Assembly: GCF_001625215.2 (NCBI RefSeq)
Contig: NC_030385.2
Span: 33,691,598 to 33,755,597, forward strand
DNA length: 64,000 nt
Direction: 5' to 3'
Source of the DNA: Daucus carota subsp. sativus
Lineage: Eukaryota > Streptophyta > Magnoliopsida > Apiales > Apiaceae
Below the pieces are notes generated by a model. The model had not been told where the DNA came from. It did not search any database and worked only from the letters and a program-made list of their open reading frames with translations. The position numbers and the translations under genes were made by a program. Positions within the stretch are counted from its first letter, which is position 1. The number at the start of each line of letters is the position of its first letter. This document shows positions 37,218-48,688 of the stretch, piece after piece.

Positions 37218-40200
37218 TTAACAGCTCAATGCCTCATATTTCACCGCAATTGGAAGATTAAATCCAGTTTGCGGTAGCAAACTCCCAGCTGCTACAATGT
37301 CTCTACAGAACACTCCTTGAAACATAGATGCTGCATTGTTTTCTAAGCGATTAAAATCTAACCTTGGACTCACGGTACTTGTGCCAACTGCATTGTTCGA
37401 TTCTTGTTGGTGTTTGAATTTTTCTTTTTGAGCCTGATGAACTTGCTGCACTGCTGATACTGCACTGTTTGATTTTGGTTTATATTGGACTTGTTCTTGT
37501 TGAACATGCTGCCCTGCTGAGACTCCGTTGTTGGATTCTTGTCTATGTTTGACTTGTTCTTGTTGAGCCTGCTGAAGTTGCTGCATCTCTGCTTGTAACG
37601 AAGCAGAAGCCTTTTTCCTTTGTTCCTCAACAGCTTCTTCATCCAGTATAGTTCTCATTACATTAGTATACCCCTTTTGAATCAATCTATACAACGAAAA
37701 CGAAGAAACCTTTGCTCTTTCCCTAACCGAATCAACCTCACCGTTATCTGCAAACTCACACCTGTCGATAAATGCATTTGATATATGAGGCTTATGTCGC
37801 AAAGTGAGCAACACATGTGCTCTTTCCAGCTCTGATCTTGAACATCCTCTTACCAACCCAATCAATGCATAGTAATCCACGTTTCCAGTTTCTCCAGAAG
37901 CAACTCTCTGCTTTAACGCTTGAATCTTTGTAGCTAATGTAACTAACTTTCCTGGGATTTCTCTATAATGCACATACTGATGCTTCCAAGCTGACCCAGG
38001 CAGTTTTCTATCTCTCAAAATTGTGTTGTACAAGAGTTTCAAGTGTTCAAGATCATAAATAGAATCCGTCAAACATCTAGTAGTCTCAAAAAGAGCAGCT
38101 CTAGTACTAAGGGCATCAATGCAAGACGGATCCAATGCCAAAGCGCGATTACAATCAGCTAACGACTCAGCAACTCTACCAGCGCATCTATATGCTGAAG
38201 CTCGGTGCGTATAGCATTCAGCTAAAAAACCTTGTGGAGCTCCACGACGGCTTTCTAAAAGTTTAGAGAAGTGTCTTATGGCTTCTGCATAGAGACCTGC
38301 ATCCAAAGCTGCAAGGGCCGAGGTCTTGCGCCAGCAAAGAAACTTTATGTGGCTGAGGAGTTGGTTGATGATTTCAGATTCTGATTTGGCTGGGCTAGGT
38401 GAGTGATTGTCGACTACTACTTTACCGGATATTGGGAACTTAAATAAAGAGAAGCTGTCATCTGAAAAGCAAATGCTTTCTCGACGAGATGCTGCTGTTG
38501 CAAGGCGTTTTCCAGTTTGAAGGAGAACCAGTGCATCTTCCATAAGTCCCAGACGGCAACATGCTTGTCCCAGAACCAAGTATCTGAAAAATAGAAAAGC
38601 TAATAATTAAAATTATTACTAATAAGTTTAAACTACTCAAAGTCTCAAACATTTAACAAGTGTTTCCAGTAATCATGCTCTAGAAACTCCATGGTAAACT
38701 CTGACATAAAAGTTCCTACATAAATGAAATCATGTTCTATATATTATGTCCACTACTTCGATAAATCAATGTTTCAATTCTCTACCCTATTTATTAGAGA
38801 TTGATAAAAAAGAAAGGATATGGGGCTCGTGGCCCGTGGGCTACTATAACCGGCTAACTCAAAACTGTTGGAGATTTCCATCATCCCATAGCTAATGTAC
38901 GAAATGTTCATATATACATATTAAGTGCCGGAATCAGATCCAAAATCAGCCCGGGCTAATCTTAAATGATCACATAAGTATTCATAATATAACTACTAAC
39001 AACTAACAACTGTTTCATTTGGATTAGCATTGACAACAACTGAACTAGATCAATCAAATTCACTTCTGGATATAGTAAATAGGAGTACCAGCAATCTACT
39101 ACCATCATCAACTAATCTATAGTCCAGCTATGAATATTGACTTTGGGACTACCAAATTTCAAACTCATTCATTACTAATTATTATAACTGACATCATATT
39201 GCCTAATCAACAAGGCATTGTTCTGTATTTCAGAAAGTGACATCAATAAATAAAATAAATAAGAAACCAAACTAGTATACGCAAAATTACATCTCCTGTA
39301 AAGACCGATTACATAAAAACCGACTTTAACAATGCAGTAAGGACCTAGATATAATAACTCAAATGTTTATGTTAAGAGTCAAATTACCTCCATTGGCCTT
39401 CTTTTTCACAGTTTTTACCGAGCCCAGCCGTAACTTTTGTCTTCAAACCAGTGATTGAAAAATACTTGCACCTAGGTTCACTTCGATTTGGCGAGTCACC
39501 ATACGAAAGAAGCTTCACACCTCCTCTTAAGCAATTGTGAGACGAGTTGTCCAATGAAGGCGATGATGATGATGATGATGATGATGAGTCATGAGTCGAT
39601 GACATTTTAAGGCTAGGAATGTGATCCTGTAACATATCAGCAGTTTCTTTAAATCGACCAAGAATAAGTAAAGATCGAGCCTTTAACTCGAGTGCTGATT
39701 CATTTTGCGGTGACAGAGTTAGAGCTGAGTCAAGAAGGTTCACTGCTCTTTCAACTTGAATCTGCTCTTGTGTTGCAATCAGAAATCTTGCATCTCTTAC
39801 ATATCCATCTGCAATCTTTACATATAAAAGGCTAGTCAAGAAACATGATAATTTCTGGAAGATGAAATTTTCATCAAAATTAAGTAAATGTAACTATGTA
39901 ACACGCATTCATTATCGAGATTATAGCTAAAATGTTAGATTTCCATAACAATGAATCAAATGGGTACTGAAGAAACGTTTACAAATGTTTGAGCTATAAC
40001 ATGAGATTTTGATAAGAATTAACCAAAGGAATGGACAAGAAATGTGATGATTATTGAAATTGTAACTAAAAGATAAGTTAATGATAAAAACTGATCAAAT
40101 GGGTAGTCACTAGTCAAGAATTGTGATCATAATTAAATTTGTAACTAAAAGTTAAGTTCTGGTTGAAAATTAATTAAATGGGTAGTCAAGAAATGTAATC

Positions 40201-40545
40201 ATAATCAAAATGATAACTGAAATGAAAGATTTTGCTGAAATTTAAGCACAAGAGTAGTCAAGAATCCTGATAATTATCTAAATCATACAAGTGACTTACA
40301 AAAGTGGCTTTTTGATCATATTCAAAACTAAAAGAGTTCGAAAATTTTGTTGTGAATAGTGTGGTAAAATTCTTTCAAGAGAAATTTCAAGTTTGATGCA
40401 ATTAGAATGATGAAATTTGATGGAGATTCATCATTCAAGAGATGAATACACGAGAAAAGAGAAATACTGATGGAGGTTTAAGATGTACCTTTCTATTGCT
40501 AAGCCACCAGTGCTTTTTCTCAAGAGATGGAGAAGGAGGAGGCAT
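37218..40545 (-). CDS. TPR repeat protein with a C-terminal J-like region
   Basis: Three exons, 40545-40489, 39815-39388 and 38583-37218, give 616 residues (57+428+1366 nt). The start MPPPSPSLEKKHWWLSNRK joins IADGYVRDARFLIATQ. TPR-type helices are seen around AVNLLDSALTLSPQNESAL, ARSLLILGRFKETADML, AALDAGLYAEAIRHFSKLL and AECYTHRASAYRCAGRVAE. These are followed by a DnaJ-like stretch (VDYYALIGLVRGCSRSEL, then LRHKP in place of HPD), so a functional J domain is doubtful. A Gln-rich repeat region follows, and a well-conserved end (GVFCRDIVAAGSL to VKYEALSC). A run of nine serines (about residue 110) is coded by a GAT/TCA-type microsatellite. Homologous plant proteins are annotated only as TPR or DnaJ-TPR proteins; a co-chaperone role is inference. 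Confidence 0.85.
39830..40300. repeat. Diverged minisatellite in intron 1 of the TPR gene
   Basis: A unit of about 75-80 bases containing TAGTCAAGAA..TGTGATCAT, then GTAACTAAAAG.TAAGTT, then AATTAAATGGG, recurs in order about four to six times (starts near 39831, 40033, 40107, 40185 and 40255). Units differ by substitutions and small indels. Confidence 0.65.
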
Positions 40546-40602
40546 GGTTGATGGTTCTCTATTCTCTCACAAGTATATTATGAGATGCCAAATGCAATGT
40601 GG

Positions 40603-40610
40603 TATATATA
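40603..40610 (-). promoter_or_regulatory. TATA box of the TPR gene
   Basis: TATATATA on the minus strand, about 60 bases upstream of the ATG at 40545. Confidence 0.5.
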
Positions 40611-40619
40611 CACACTGAC

Positions 40620-42729
40620 ACACAGTCCAAAGGAAGAGTACGGGAGAAGGAGAGAGTCGAGAGCAGAGCCTGCTAGCTGGGCTGTGTTAGGACAGGTGGC
40701 GATATTAATGAGCTCAGACATGCTATTAAACATGTTTTTTCTTATAAGAGAGTTATATTAATTACTCCCTCCATCCCAAATTAGAATAGCTAGTTGACTT
40801 TGGGCACGTAACTTAAAGTGCATTGACCGCCTAATTCTAAAATTTATTTTTTTAATTTTTATTTTGTAAACGAAAATTTCATATCTAATTTTTTATTTTT
40901 AAAAATAAAATTTTAAAAATAAGTAATGTAGCTATGCGGTCAATGGCCTTTAAAGTGTGTGCCAAGGTCAACGAGCTCATCTAATTTGGGATGGAGGGAG
41001 TAATTCATATGATTTATAAATACTACTGGATTATATCGTTTTGATTTTATGCTGATTTTATATGGAATGTCGCAGAATTAATGTACAATATTAAAATTTA
41101 ATCTCAATATTTAAAAATATGATGGATTATGATGAAATTCTAAAAAATATAAAATATACTGAACAATCTCATAAAATCAAGTCTAGAAAAATCTACCAAT
41201 ATTTGCATAGCATCATATTTAAATAAATTTTAAATAATCTCAATTGAATATCATCAGATTTTAAGCATAATTTAAAATTCTAATTACTTTCAAAAAAAAT
41301 ATTCTAACTAATATCAAAAGATTTTGTAGTATAATTTAGAATATAATTAACTATCTTTAAAATTTGATATATATTTTAAAATTCGAGTTAAATACACCTG
41401 AATTTCATGATTGGATTTTTTTAAATAAAAACTCAACTAAATACACCATAAAAATAAGGAGTTAATGTATATTGTTAGAACACATAATTTCGCGTCAAAA
41501 AAACGATTCACATGAACAATATATCTTTTATTTACATTCTTCACGTGTTTTTTTAAAGATGACAAACAAATCGGTTGAATTAATATGATATCCAAATAGC
41601 ATGAAAGAGGATAAAATATGTGGAGAAAGTTCTTCCCAGAAACTTGTGACAAAAAAAGGTGAATGAAGTCAAAAAAAAGTCAAATGAAGTTTTCTAGTTT
41701 GAAGTAACAATATTTTTATAAAATCTAATATCATAATTATACCGCAAGTTGGTCTAACTTTTAAAAAGCTACATGTATTTCATGCTGCAATTTATTCTAA
41801 CCTCAAATTTCAAATTAATCTCAAATGAAGTGATGATTTTTATTTATAATCGTCAGATAAAAAATTTAAAAGAAAACTAAACTGCCGATGAAATAACGTG
41901 TATGTCTTGCACATTATATTCATAATAAAATTTAAAAAAGTGTTATAATCCGACTTTTAAAATTCGTAAAAGTTGATACAAAGGGACCCGAGCCTTAAGT
42001 ACAAGCTAAATTCACATGATGTCTTTTAACATTATTCATGACTAAATTCAGTTTATCCAGTGAGCTGGATGCCCTGTGGCACGTGACCACTTGATAATTT
42101 GAAAACGATACATTTACAGGCTGCAGCAGAGGCTGACATTTCTCTTGTTGGAGTATCTAACTCTTGCAGCATGTAATCAATCAAAAGCAAGTAAGCAACA
42201 TGGTATTATTAATCATTCAATACTTTGTTTTATTTTTATGTAAAGTTTAATATTTTGTTTTCCTGGTACAAGTAGAACACATTATTCAGATATTATATAC
42301 ATATCACATGGCTAATAAACGATGACAGTAATAATAATAATAATGAAAAAACTATTAGCTGATGTGTTCACTTTGTATGCATGTCAGCAGAAGACTCCCT
42401 CCTTCAAAATAAGAGCCAGAACGTGTCTAAAGTAACATAGAATTAGATGGTCCGGATCCTGACATGAATTTTTTTTTTATAAAAAAATTGTATCATGTAT
42501 GCAGATAATATGGCCTTTTTTATATATGATTAGATTAGCCATAACGAGATGGTAATTCTAGTGATTTTAACCAAATTGAACATCCTACAGAGGTTTCTGC
42601 GAAGGTTCTTCGAAGAAAGAAAACCGAGAACATTTACAAGCCTTCACAATGATGGCTCTCAGACAACATATTTTTCGGAAAGTCTTGTCAGGCATAATTC
42701 TCCTCGGCAACTTCTCTGATTACTCTGAT
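40620..42729. other. Intergenic between the TPR gene promoter and TSR2 3' end
   Basis: AT-rich. Contains the Stowaway MITE at 40765-41000. The rest (41003-42600) has no recognised gene. The last 100 or so bases should be TSR2 3' UTR. Confidence 0.5.
40765..41000. mobile_element. Stowaway MITE
   Basis: Terminal inverted repeats CTCCCTCCATCCCAAATTA / TAATTTGGGATGGAGGGAG, with TA on both sides (40763-40764 and 41001-41002). 236 bp. Inside, AAAGTGCATTGACCGC on the left mirrors GCGGTCAATG on the right, so almost the whole element folds back on itself. Confidence 0.9.
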
Positions 42730-45700
42730 TTAATTCCTTTTGCCTTTGTTCCACCTAGAAGGAACCACTGTCCACCCATCTTCTGCTCCGGCCAATGGTT
42801 CATCAACTATCATGTGATCACTTTGGATACAATTTGGCTGGGATTTAGGGGAACAAACCCCCGTTTCAGTATGTTCCTCCACAGAGCTTCCAGTACTATA
42901 TTCATCATCACTTCCATCCTAAAATAGGGGAAGAGAATATAAAAGGTCACTAAATAAATAAGAGATATTATGCAAGTTGTTCATAAGATGCAGCATGTAT
43001 TATAGGTATAGTTTATTTCGGCCGTTACCCATGAAAAAACAGAGCCAAATACATCATTTAGTTTTTGATGAAAGTGATGGTCCAAGCCTCAGTAACAGAC
43101 AAATTAGCAATATTTGAACCGTTAAGGAAGTCATTGTTTCTACATGAGAACATAATACATTAATAGAATCCTAACACATCTTCACAGCTACAAAGGTTTT
43201 TACATAGATTGTGCAGTCAATACTAGCTAGAATTTAGAACAGATAAAATGAAACATCGCCACTGTTGGATTTTGGATATAATTAAATATTATTTTCAAAC
43301 CCCACAATGAAATTTTAGAGGACTAACCTACAATAAGACTGAAATTTTATTTATGAGCTTCGCAGCCAATAAACAGTAGCTACGATGTGATGCCTCAACA
43401 ACATTCACACAAAGAGAAGAGCAAAATATACATAAAATATAAGATATAGATTTAAAAGCAAAGGAAGGACTCATACCAATAATAGAAGAGGAACTTGACT
43501 CTTGCTAAATATAAATAATAAGTAAATTTGAGAGAAGATATCTATGCATAGAAGTAACTTGGCTCCCTTATTATGCTAAAACATTACAAGGGAAGTTAAT
43601 AACAAAAACTTTCCTACTTATTACAATAATTCTTGTGACTACATGTTTGACTGTTTGCTCAACTTCATGTTTACTCTTATAACAATTCTGCTGACTCTCA
43701 TGATGCGTTGTGATTTTGATTCTTTCTATTTAATGAGCAAATCTTAGGCAGACATTGTAGCAACTACACAACTAAATAAATCCACGACCAAGCATAAAAT
43801 GGTAAAATTATATTATATACTAATGATATAATATTAATAAAATAAGCTAGCAAAATCCCTTATATTAAAGCCAAGCTCGTCCTCATAGATATACCAATAA
43901 AATGTTAAATATAAATATCCAATAAATGAATACAGCTACTAGCTAGTTTGCATCCCCCCCCCCCCCCCCCCCCCCCTTTCTCAATGTTCATTGGTGTTAA
44001 CTAAAATATTTTTTGGAAAAATACATCTCTCTTAGCGAGTTCAACAGTGTCCCCCCCTCCCACCCCCAATGTTCTTTGGTGTTAAACTAAATATTTTTGG
44101 AAAAATACATCTCTCTTAGCAAGTTCAATGGTGTTCCCCCTCCCACCATGATGAAGGATAAAAGTGAAAGTTCACAAGAAAGCGTGTTAACAAAAAGATT
44201 AATAAATGTAAACCTTTACATCCTTGGACCTTTACAAATAGATACTCCAAAAAAGGTTTGGAGCTATAATCATCAACTTTGAATACAAGGCCATTTTTGG
44301 AGTCCTGAATACCTATGGCTCCGTGGTGGTATCATCAATATTATTATGCGGACAAAGTAAGGACCTCCCACCAATATCTTCAACTTGTCAAGGAAAACTG
44401 TGTAAACGTGAGTGTGTTATTGAGGACCTTTTCTTGTATGTTAAAGCCTTTTTGTATGATCGATATAGATGCACAAAGTTTCACACACCTCATTTCTAGG
44501 TTCTATAACTCACTCAAACAACTCATCTAAGTCTAATTTCAATCTCTTAAAGTCCCAAAGCAAACTATACTCTAAACTCAAATAGCAAGTGACTTTCCTT
44601 TCCATATACCATGTGATATGTTGACATACCTATACTGTTTTTATAAGTTCGATATGCCCACAAGGCATCAGGTAGACCTTTAGACTAATCCTTCCAATTT
44701 GGACTAACAATTTTCTCAAGAATAATCTTAACCAGATGATTAGACTCCTCAGTGGCCACTAGTTTGTGGATGAAATGTGGTGCCCAAACGATGCTTAACT
44801 CCATTATTTAAGTATTTGAGTAGGTATCTTGCATGGGTCCAAGGCGATCAAAGATGTTATCTTTAAGAAAATTGACCATACCTCAAAGTCATGTTTAGCT
44901 ACTATACTTACGGTAGGAAAACTATACTGATGTTCGTTTCTTATGGAAAACTATACAATTTGCTACAAACTTGTCAGAATCAAAATAAAATCAAAGAAAT
45001 AAGACCCTAAAATTAAAGGAGAATGACAATAAGACAGATAACATGGGAACAAATACCATCTTACTCGGTAATCAAACATACAACTCAGATTAAATCATCC
45101 ATAATAGTAAATTATTTTGCCACTATAAGGATGACTGCATTTACCTGTCTGATATGCTGAACAGAAACACTAGGAGCATCCTTCAATTTTTCAACAGATG
45201 AAAAATCACCTTCCAAACATTCTTCATGCATTATCATTAATTTTTCTGATATCTGGAAATATTGATTAAAATAATCAAAATAGGCAGTTGATAATGTACA
45301 ATATCAATCAATCACATATTTCAAGTTTTAGGATGTAAAAAATATACTGGGCATTGAATGAGCACATTAACGATAATAAGTGGATAGTGAACTGTATGTG
45401 TAATACAACAGCACCATTTTAAAAGTTTACATGTGGAACAGTTGAAGTAAAGGCAATAATACATCTGACCCTGAGGCATGTAACTTGTCAGCTTGTACAC
45501 CTTATTCCCTGAACATTTATTTTGGTTAAAAAGGAGCTTTGTTATATCTAGAAAAAGTGATCCTCAAATTACTAAACTATGCTACCATTTGAATAACCTC
45601 ACATGCTCAATCGACTGACAAATGTACGGTACTTTTCGAAGGGAAAGCAACCATTCGTGGGTCCAACTCTTTATATAGTTTATATAGTAGCCAATCTTAG

Positions 45701-47064
45701 GGTGATCATCAGTTACGCTCCTATCACTCCGTCAGTGCCATACGGGAGAAGAGGTTCAACAATGCAGAGGTAAATACATTGATATAGGAGCCTAACTTTT
45801 TGATAATATAGGATCCTTTCATTGTTTTTATTCATATATTACAAGTCATAAATCTGTGCCACATCCTGTGACTATTATTGCCTCATTCTATATGAGAACA
45901 GTGATCCAAGAAGATAAATTCGTTCTACAGCATTTATAGTCTTTCTTCTGGTTTACAAGGTAGTGTGGAAGAATTATAGAATTAAAAACACAACAAATCC
46001 TAATCTCTCATGAGATTATTGTAAGTGCAGTATTTAACTTCTTCTTTTTTTTTTTTTGACACGTCTCCAATTTGCACCTAAGATTCAATAGAACAGAAAA
46101 AGAATGAAAGGGAAACAACCTCCTCAATGCTACCATCATCGATTTCGATATTAAGTGAAAGCATGAAGTCATCAAGCATATCCTCCAATTCTTCAATATA
46201 GATAGGGCCTACCCATAAGAACAGAACATAATCAATAATAAATATCCGTCATCTGATTTAAGAGAAAATTGAGTTTCATATCTAATTTTTCACTTATAAG
46301 AGCAAGTCCAACAGCTTCTCTAAATGAGTTACTAAGTCAAAACCTAAAATAAAGGGAATATATAATAAAATGGTGCTTTAACAGTAAATTACTAGGACAT
46401 CCATCTCATTACTTATTTTTAGGTAACCACTGGTCATTTCTTATTTCATTTTTAGGAATCAAAATTCAATCCCACCATTTCAATCCACTAATTCCCATCT
46501 AATATACTTCTGGTCCCCACCATTTCCCACTATATAGTTCAAATATATTATTAGTTTATTAATAAGGAACAAAGATAATAAATGTTGTTGGAGTTGAAAT
46601 ACAAAACAATTTCCTAATCACTAGGGTACTATATTATATTATATTAATAAGGAATGCACTAGGACATTGTTGGACTAGCTTTAAAGCTAATACACATTTA
46701 AGATTCTGTAAATAAAATTAGAACTGCGGTGAATCAGTTTTAGGGTGCAAGACAGCTTAAGAAGTTGCTCTAAGGAAGCAAATAAAGGTACACAGATTCT
46801 GCTTACTACCACCTGTAAACATGTAACTCAACAATCAGCAATATTAAAAAATTAAGCATGTATACAGGATTTTGTAGACAGACCTTTTGACTGAGTGAAC
46901 CATGTAAAGATATTAACCGGTAATTGTTGGGATCTCTCACGTGAATAACGTCCACCAAACTCATTCTCGACAGCAACTTGAAGAGATGACCATCGTGATA
47001 GTATCAAATTTATTCCTTCTTGCAGCTTTACTGATGCCTCATTTGATAACTGAGGAGGCTCCAT
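42730..47064 (-). CDS. TSR2: TSR2 homologue, pre-rRNA processing protein
   Basis: Four exons, 47064-46884, 46208-46120, 45252-45145 and 42918-42730, total 567 nt (188 residues). Phases agree at each junction. The N-terminal half is the TSR2 domain (GINLILSRWSSLQVAVENEFGGRYS, QQLPVNIFTWF, then the acidic ELEDMLDDFML). A low-complexity acidic region follows, and the conserved end DGWTVVPSRWNKGKRN. TSR2 escorts the ribosomal protein eS26 into the nucleus and onto pre-40S particles in yeast and is needed for 20S pre-rRNA processing. Intron 3 (42919-45144) is long and holds retroelement debris. An acceptor at 47087-47086, 22 bases before the ATG, implies a separate leader exon ending at 47559. Confidence 0.92.
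43954..43976. repeat. Poly-C tract of 23 bases
   Basis: An uninterrupted run of C in TSR2 intron 3, immediately before a tandem duplication. Its true length should be treated with care, because homopolymers are prone to sequencing error. Confidence 0.8.
43982..44148. repeat. Two tandem copies of an 85-bp unit
   Basis: Unit 1 starts CAATGTTCATTGGTG at 43982 and unit 2 CAATGTTCTTTGGTG at 44067. Both continue through GGAAAAATACATCTCTCTTAGC and end in a C-rich stretch (CCCCCTCCCACC). On the minus strand the C-rich ends read as polypurine tracts, as found before the 3' LTR of gypsy elements; this fits the integrase remnant next to them. Confidence 0.7.
44150..44900 (-). pseudogene. Decayed Ty3/gypsy (Athila-like) integrase fragment in TSR2 intron 3
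   Basis: The minus strand shows integrase landmarks broken by stops and at least one frameshift. In order these are FHPQTSG-like words near 44780, EESNHLVKIILEKIVSPNW near 44740-44700, LPDALWAYRT at about 44678-44650, IGMSTYHMVYGKE just after, and a C-terminal patch resembling the KVNGHRLKPFL motif near 44250-44280. This order is that of the integrase catalytic core and C-terminus of Athila-type gypsy elements. It is non-functional. No LTR pair was identified around it. Confidence 0.8.
46300..46681. mobile_element. Tourist-like MITE, GAGCAAGTCCAA family, copy 1
   Basis: Left end GAGCAAGTCCAACA and right end TGTTGGACTAGCTT, flanked by TAA (46297-46299 and 46682-46684). It lies in TSR2 intron 1. 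The relative at 51041-51411 has nearly the same termini and a similar interior (CTAAATGAG, TAGGGAATATA). Confidence 0.75.
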
Positions 47065-47085
47065 AATTAAAGACGCTTATCAACC

Positions 47086-47558
47086 CTGTGATTTCAGACG
47101 ATATTCATGTATTGAAGTTCAATTAGAGTCATTACTATTTTTGAAGATTTCAAGGCAATATTAATCTAAGCTGTGAAGTGTATGTTTATCAACAAAAATT
47201 CTCGTTAATAAAAAAAAATAAAAAAATACACCCCTTCCACTAAAAGCAAAAAATAAAACAAAATGCCAGCAATTTGAAAAGAGAACACGATGATTGTTTC
47301 AAATTAGACACCAGTGAGATGATTAATTGTTTACTGATAAAATTCTCAGGGAACACTCAGCAAACACCTGTTAAGCAACAGAAAACAACTAATCTTCTAA
47401 TAAGACTGGGGATCGCTACTTGTCGAAGATAATAAAAAATTAAACATATAAGACGTAAATGATTCTCAAATTTAATCAAGATATAATATAGGAGTTTGTT
47501 TTTCGAGAGATAAATATTAAAAAAAATAACATATTAAAGGATGGGATTCGGGCAATAC
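47086..47558 (-). other. Probable 5'-UTR intron of TSR2
   Basis: Acceptor AAATCACAG ends at 47086, 22 bases before the ATG. Donor CTCTG|GTATTG is at 47559/47558, after a GC-rich block (about 47560-47620) that looks like a leader exon. GC content drops sharply across the donor. Confidence 0.5.
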
Positions 47559-47995
47559 CAGAGTCCCTTCGAGACGAGCGCTGGGCGGCCAGAGGAGACA
47601 CTGAGCAACTTACAAGCCTACTACTACTAGTCTAGGGCATAAACCTTGACTTTGGCTTCATTTTTAACTTCTACTGTGTCGTTTTAATATCCTGACGGAG
47701 AGAGCCTTGTCATACAGCAACAACATCCTGCGTCGGTTATAAATTATAATTTAAAAATAATATATTATTATTGTTTTATATAATTATAAATAGAATATAT
47801 CATTTTAATATGATAATAAATTATATAAAATTTTACTATAAATTTATATAGATTGGTCAAATATAATTAATATGAAATGATTAGATATATTTTTTATTAA
47901 GAGAAATGACCCGTTAAAGTGCTCACCTTTTAAATATTATCTGTATCTTTTAACTGGAAATATTTTTTTGGAAGGAGCTAACAGAACATACTATG

Positions 47996-48242
47996 AGGGT
48001 GTTTGTGTGACACTTTTAAGTCGAGCTTCTGGGATTATAAGTTAGGAGCACTTATTCGTACCGTTTGTGTAATAAGTCAAGAAGCACTTATAAAAAGCTA
48101 GGAATGCTAACTTTTGTTTCAGGACTTCTACTTATTTGACAAACACTTTAATCACTTATAAGTCTTGTCTGGCTTCTAACTTCTACTCCACTTATTTATT
48201 TTAAGCAAGAAGCATTTATTTTAAGTTCAGCCAAACGGCCCC
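47996..48242. mobile_element. hAT-like MITE, GGGGCCGTTTGG family, copy 2
   Basis: The right end reads GGGGCCGTTTGGCTGAAC on the minus strand; the left end GGGTGTTTGTGTGACAC is its diverged inverted partner. The orientation is opposite to the copy at 20493. Interior words ACTTATAAG and AGAAGC are shared. Confidence 0.6.
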
Positions 48243-48544
48243 AATGTCTTCATATATGAAGTATGTTCAAGAATGCTCCCAGTTACTCTCCGATTAAGAA
48301 ATTAAAGAGCTGGAAGATAAAATTGTTAGACTCGTCACGCTCTCATGAACTCTAGTACCGGTCCGTAAAAAAATAATAACACTCCTCCAAATCGTAAGAT
48401 TTCAGAATGCCCTGCCATGGTTCCATCCACAAAATAAAATAGGCGTTCGAATGACAAATAGGAATGAGAATCAAGAACAAGAACGAGAAATGAGGGGTAT
48501 GATATTGGGACGGAAGGAATGATTTGCGTGGGAATGGGATTCTC

Positions 48545-48688
48545 ATTCCATATCAGAAAATGGCTAATCTAAATTCCATATCACAAAATGGCTAATCTAA
48601 ATCCCAACACATATACATATTTGAGGTTCCTATTCCCATTAAGCAAAACACCAACACATAGACATATTTGAGGTTTCTATTCTCATTA
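48545..48688. repeat. Two short tandem duplications
   Basis: A 28-base unit beginning ATTCCATATCA is present twice in direct contact (48545-48572 and 48573-48600) with one mismatch. A 38-base unit beginning CCAACACATA follows (48604-48641 and 48651-48688) with three mismatches. Confidence 0.85.

Noticed and set aside
39830..40300. CRISPR-like array, because units recur regularly
   Set aside because: Units are contiguous and diverged with no conserved short repeat between unique spacers, and the site is a plant intron.
42649..42927. Plus-strand 92-residue frame
   Set aside because: It is the antisense of TSR2 exon 4, whose minus-strand frame matches a known family and has proper splice sites.
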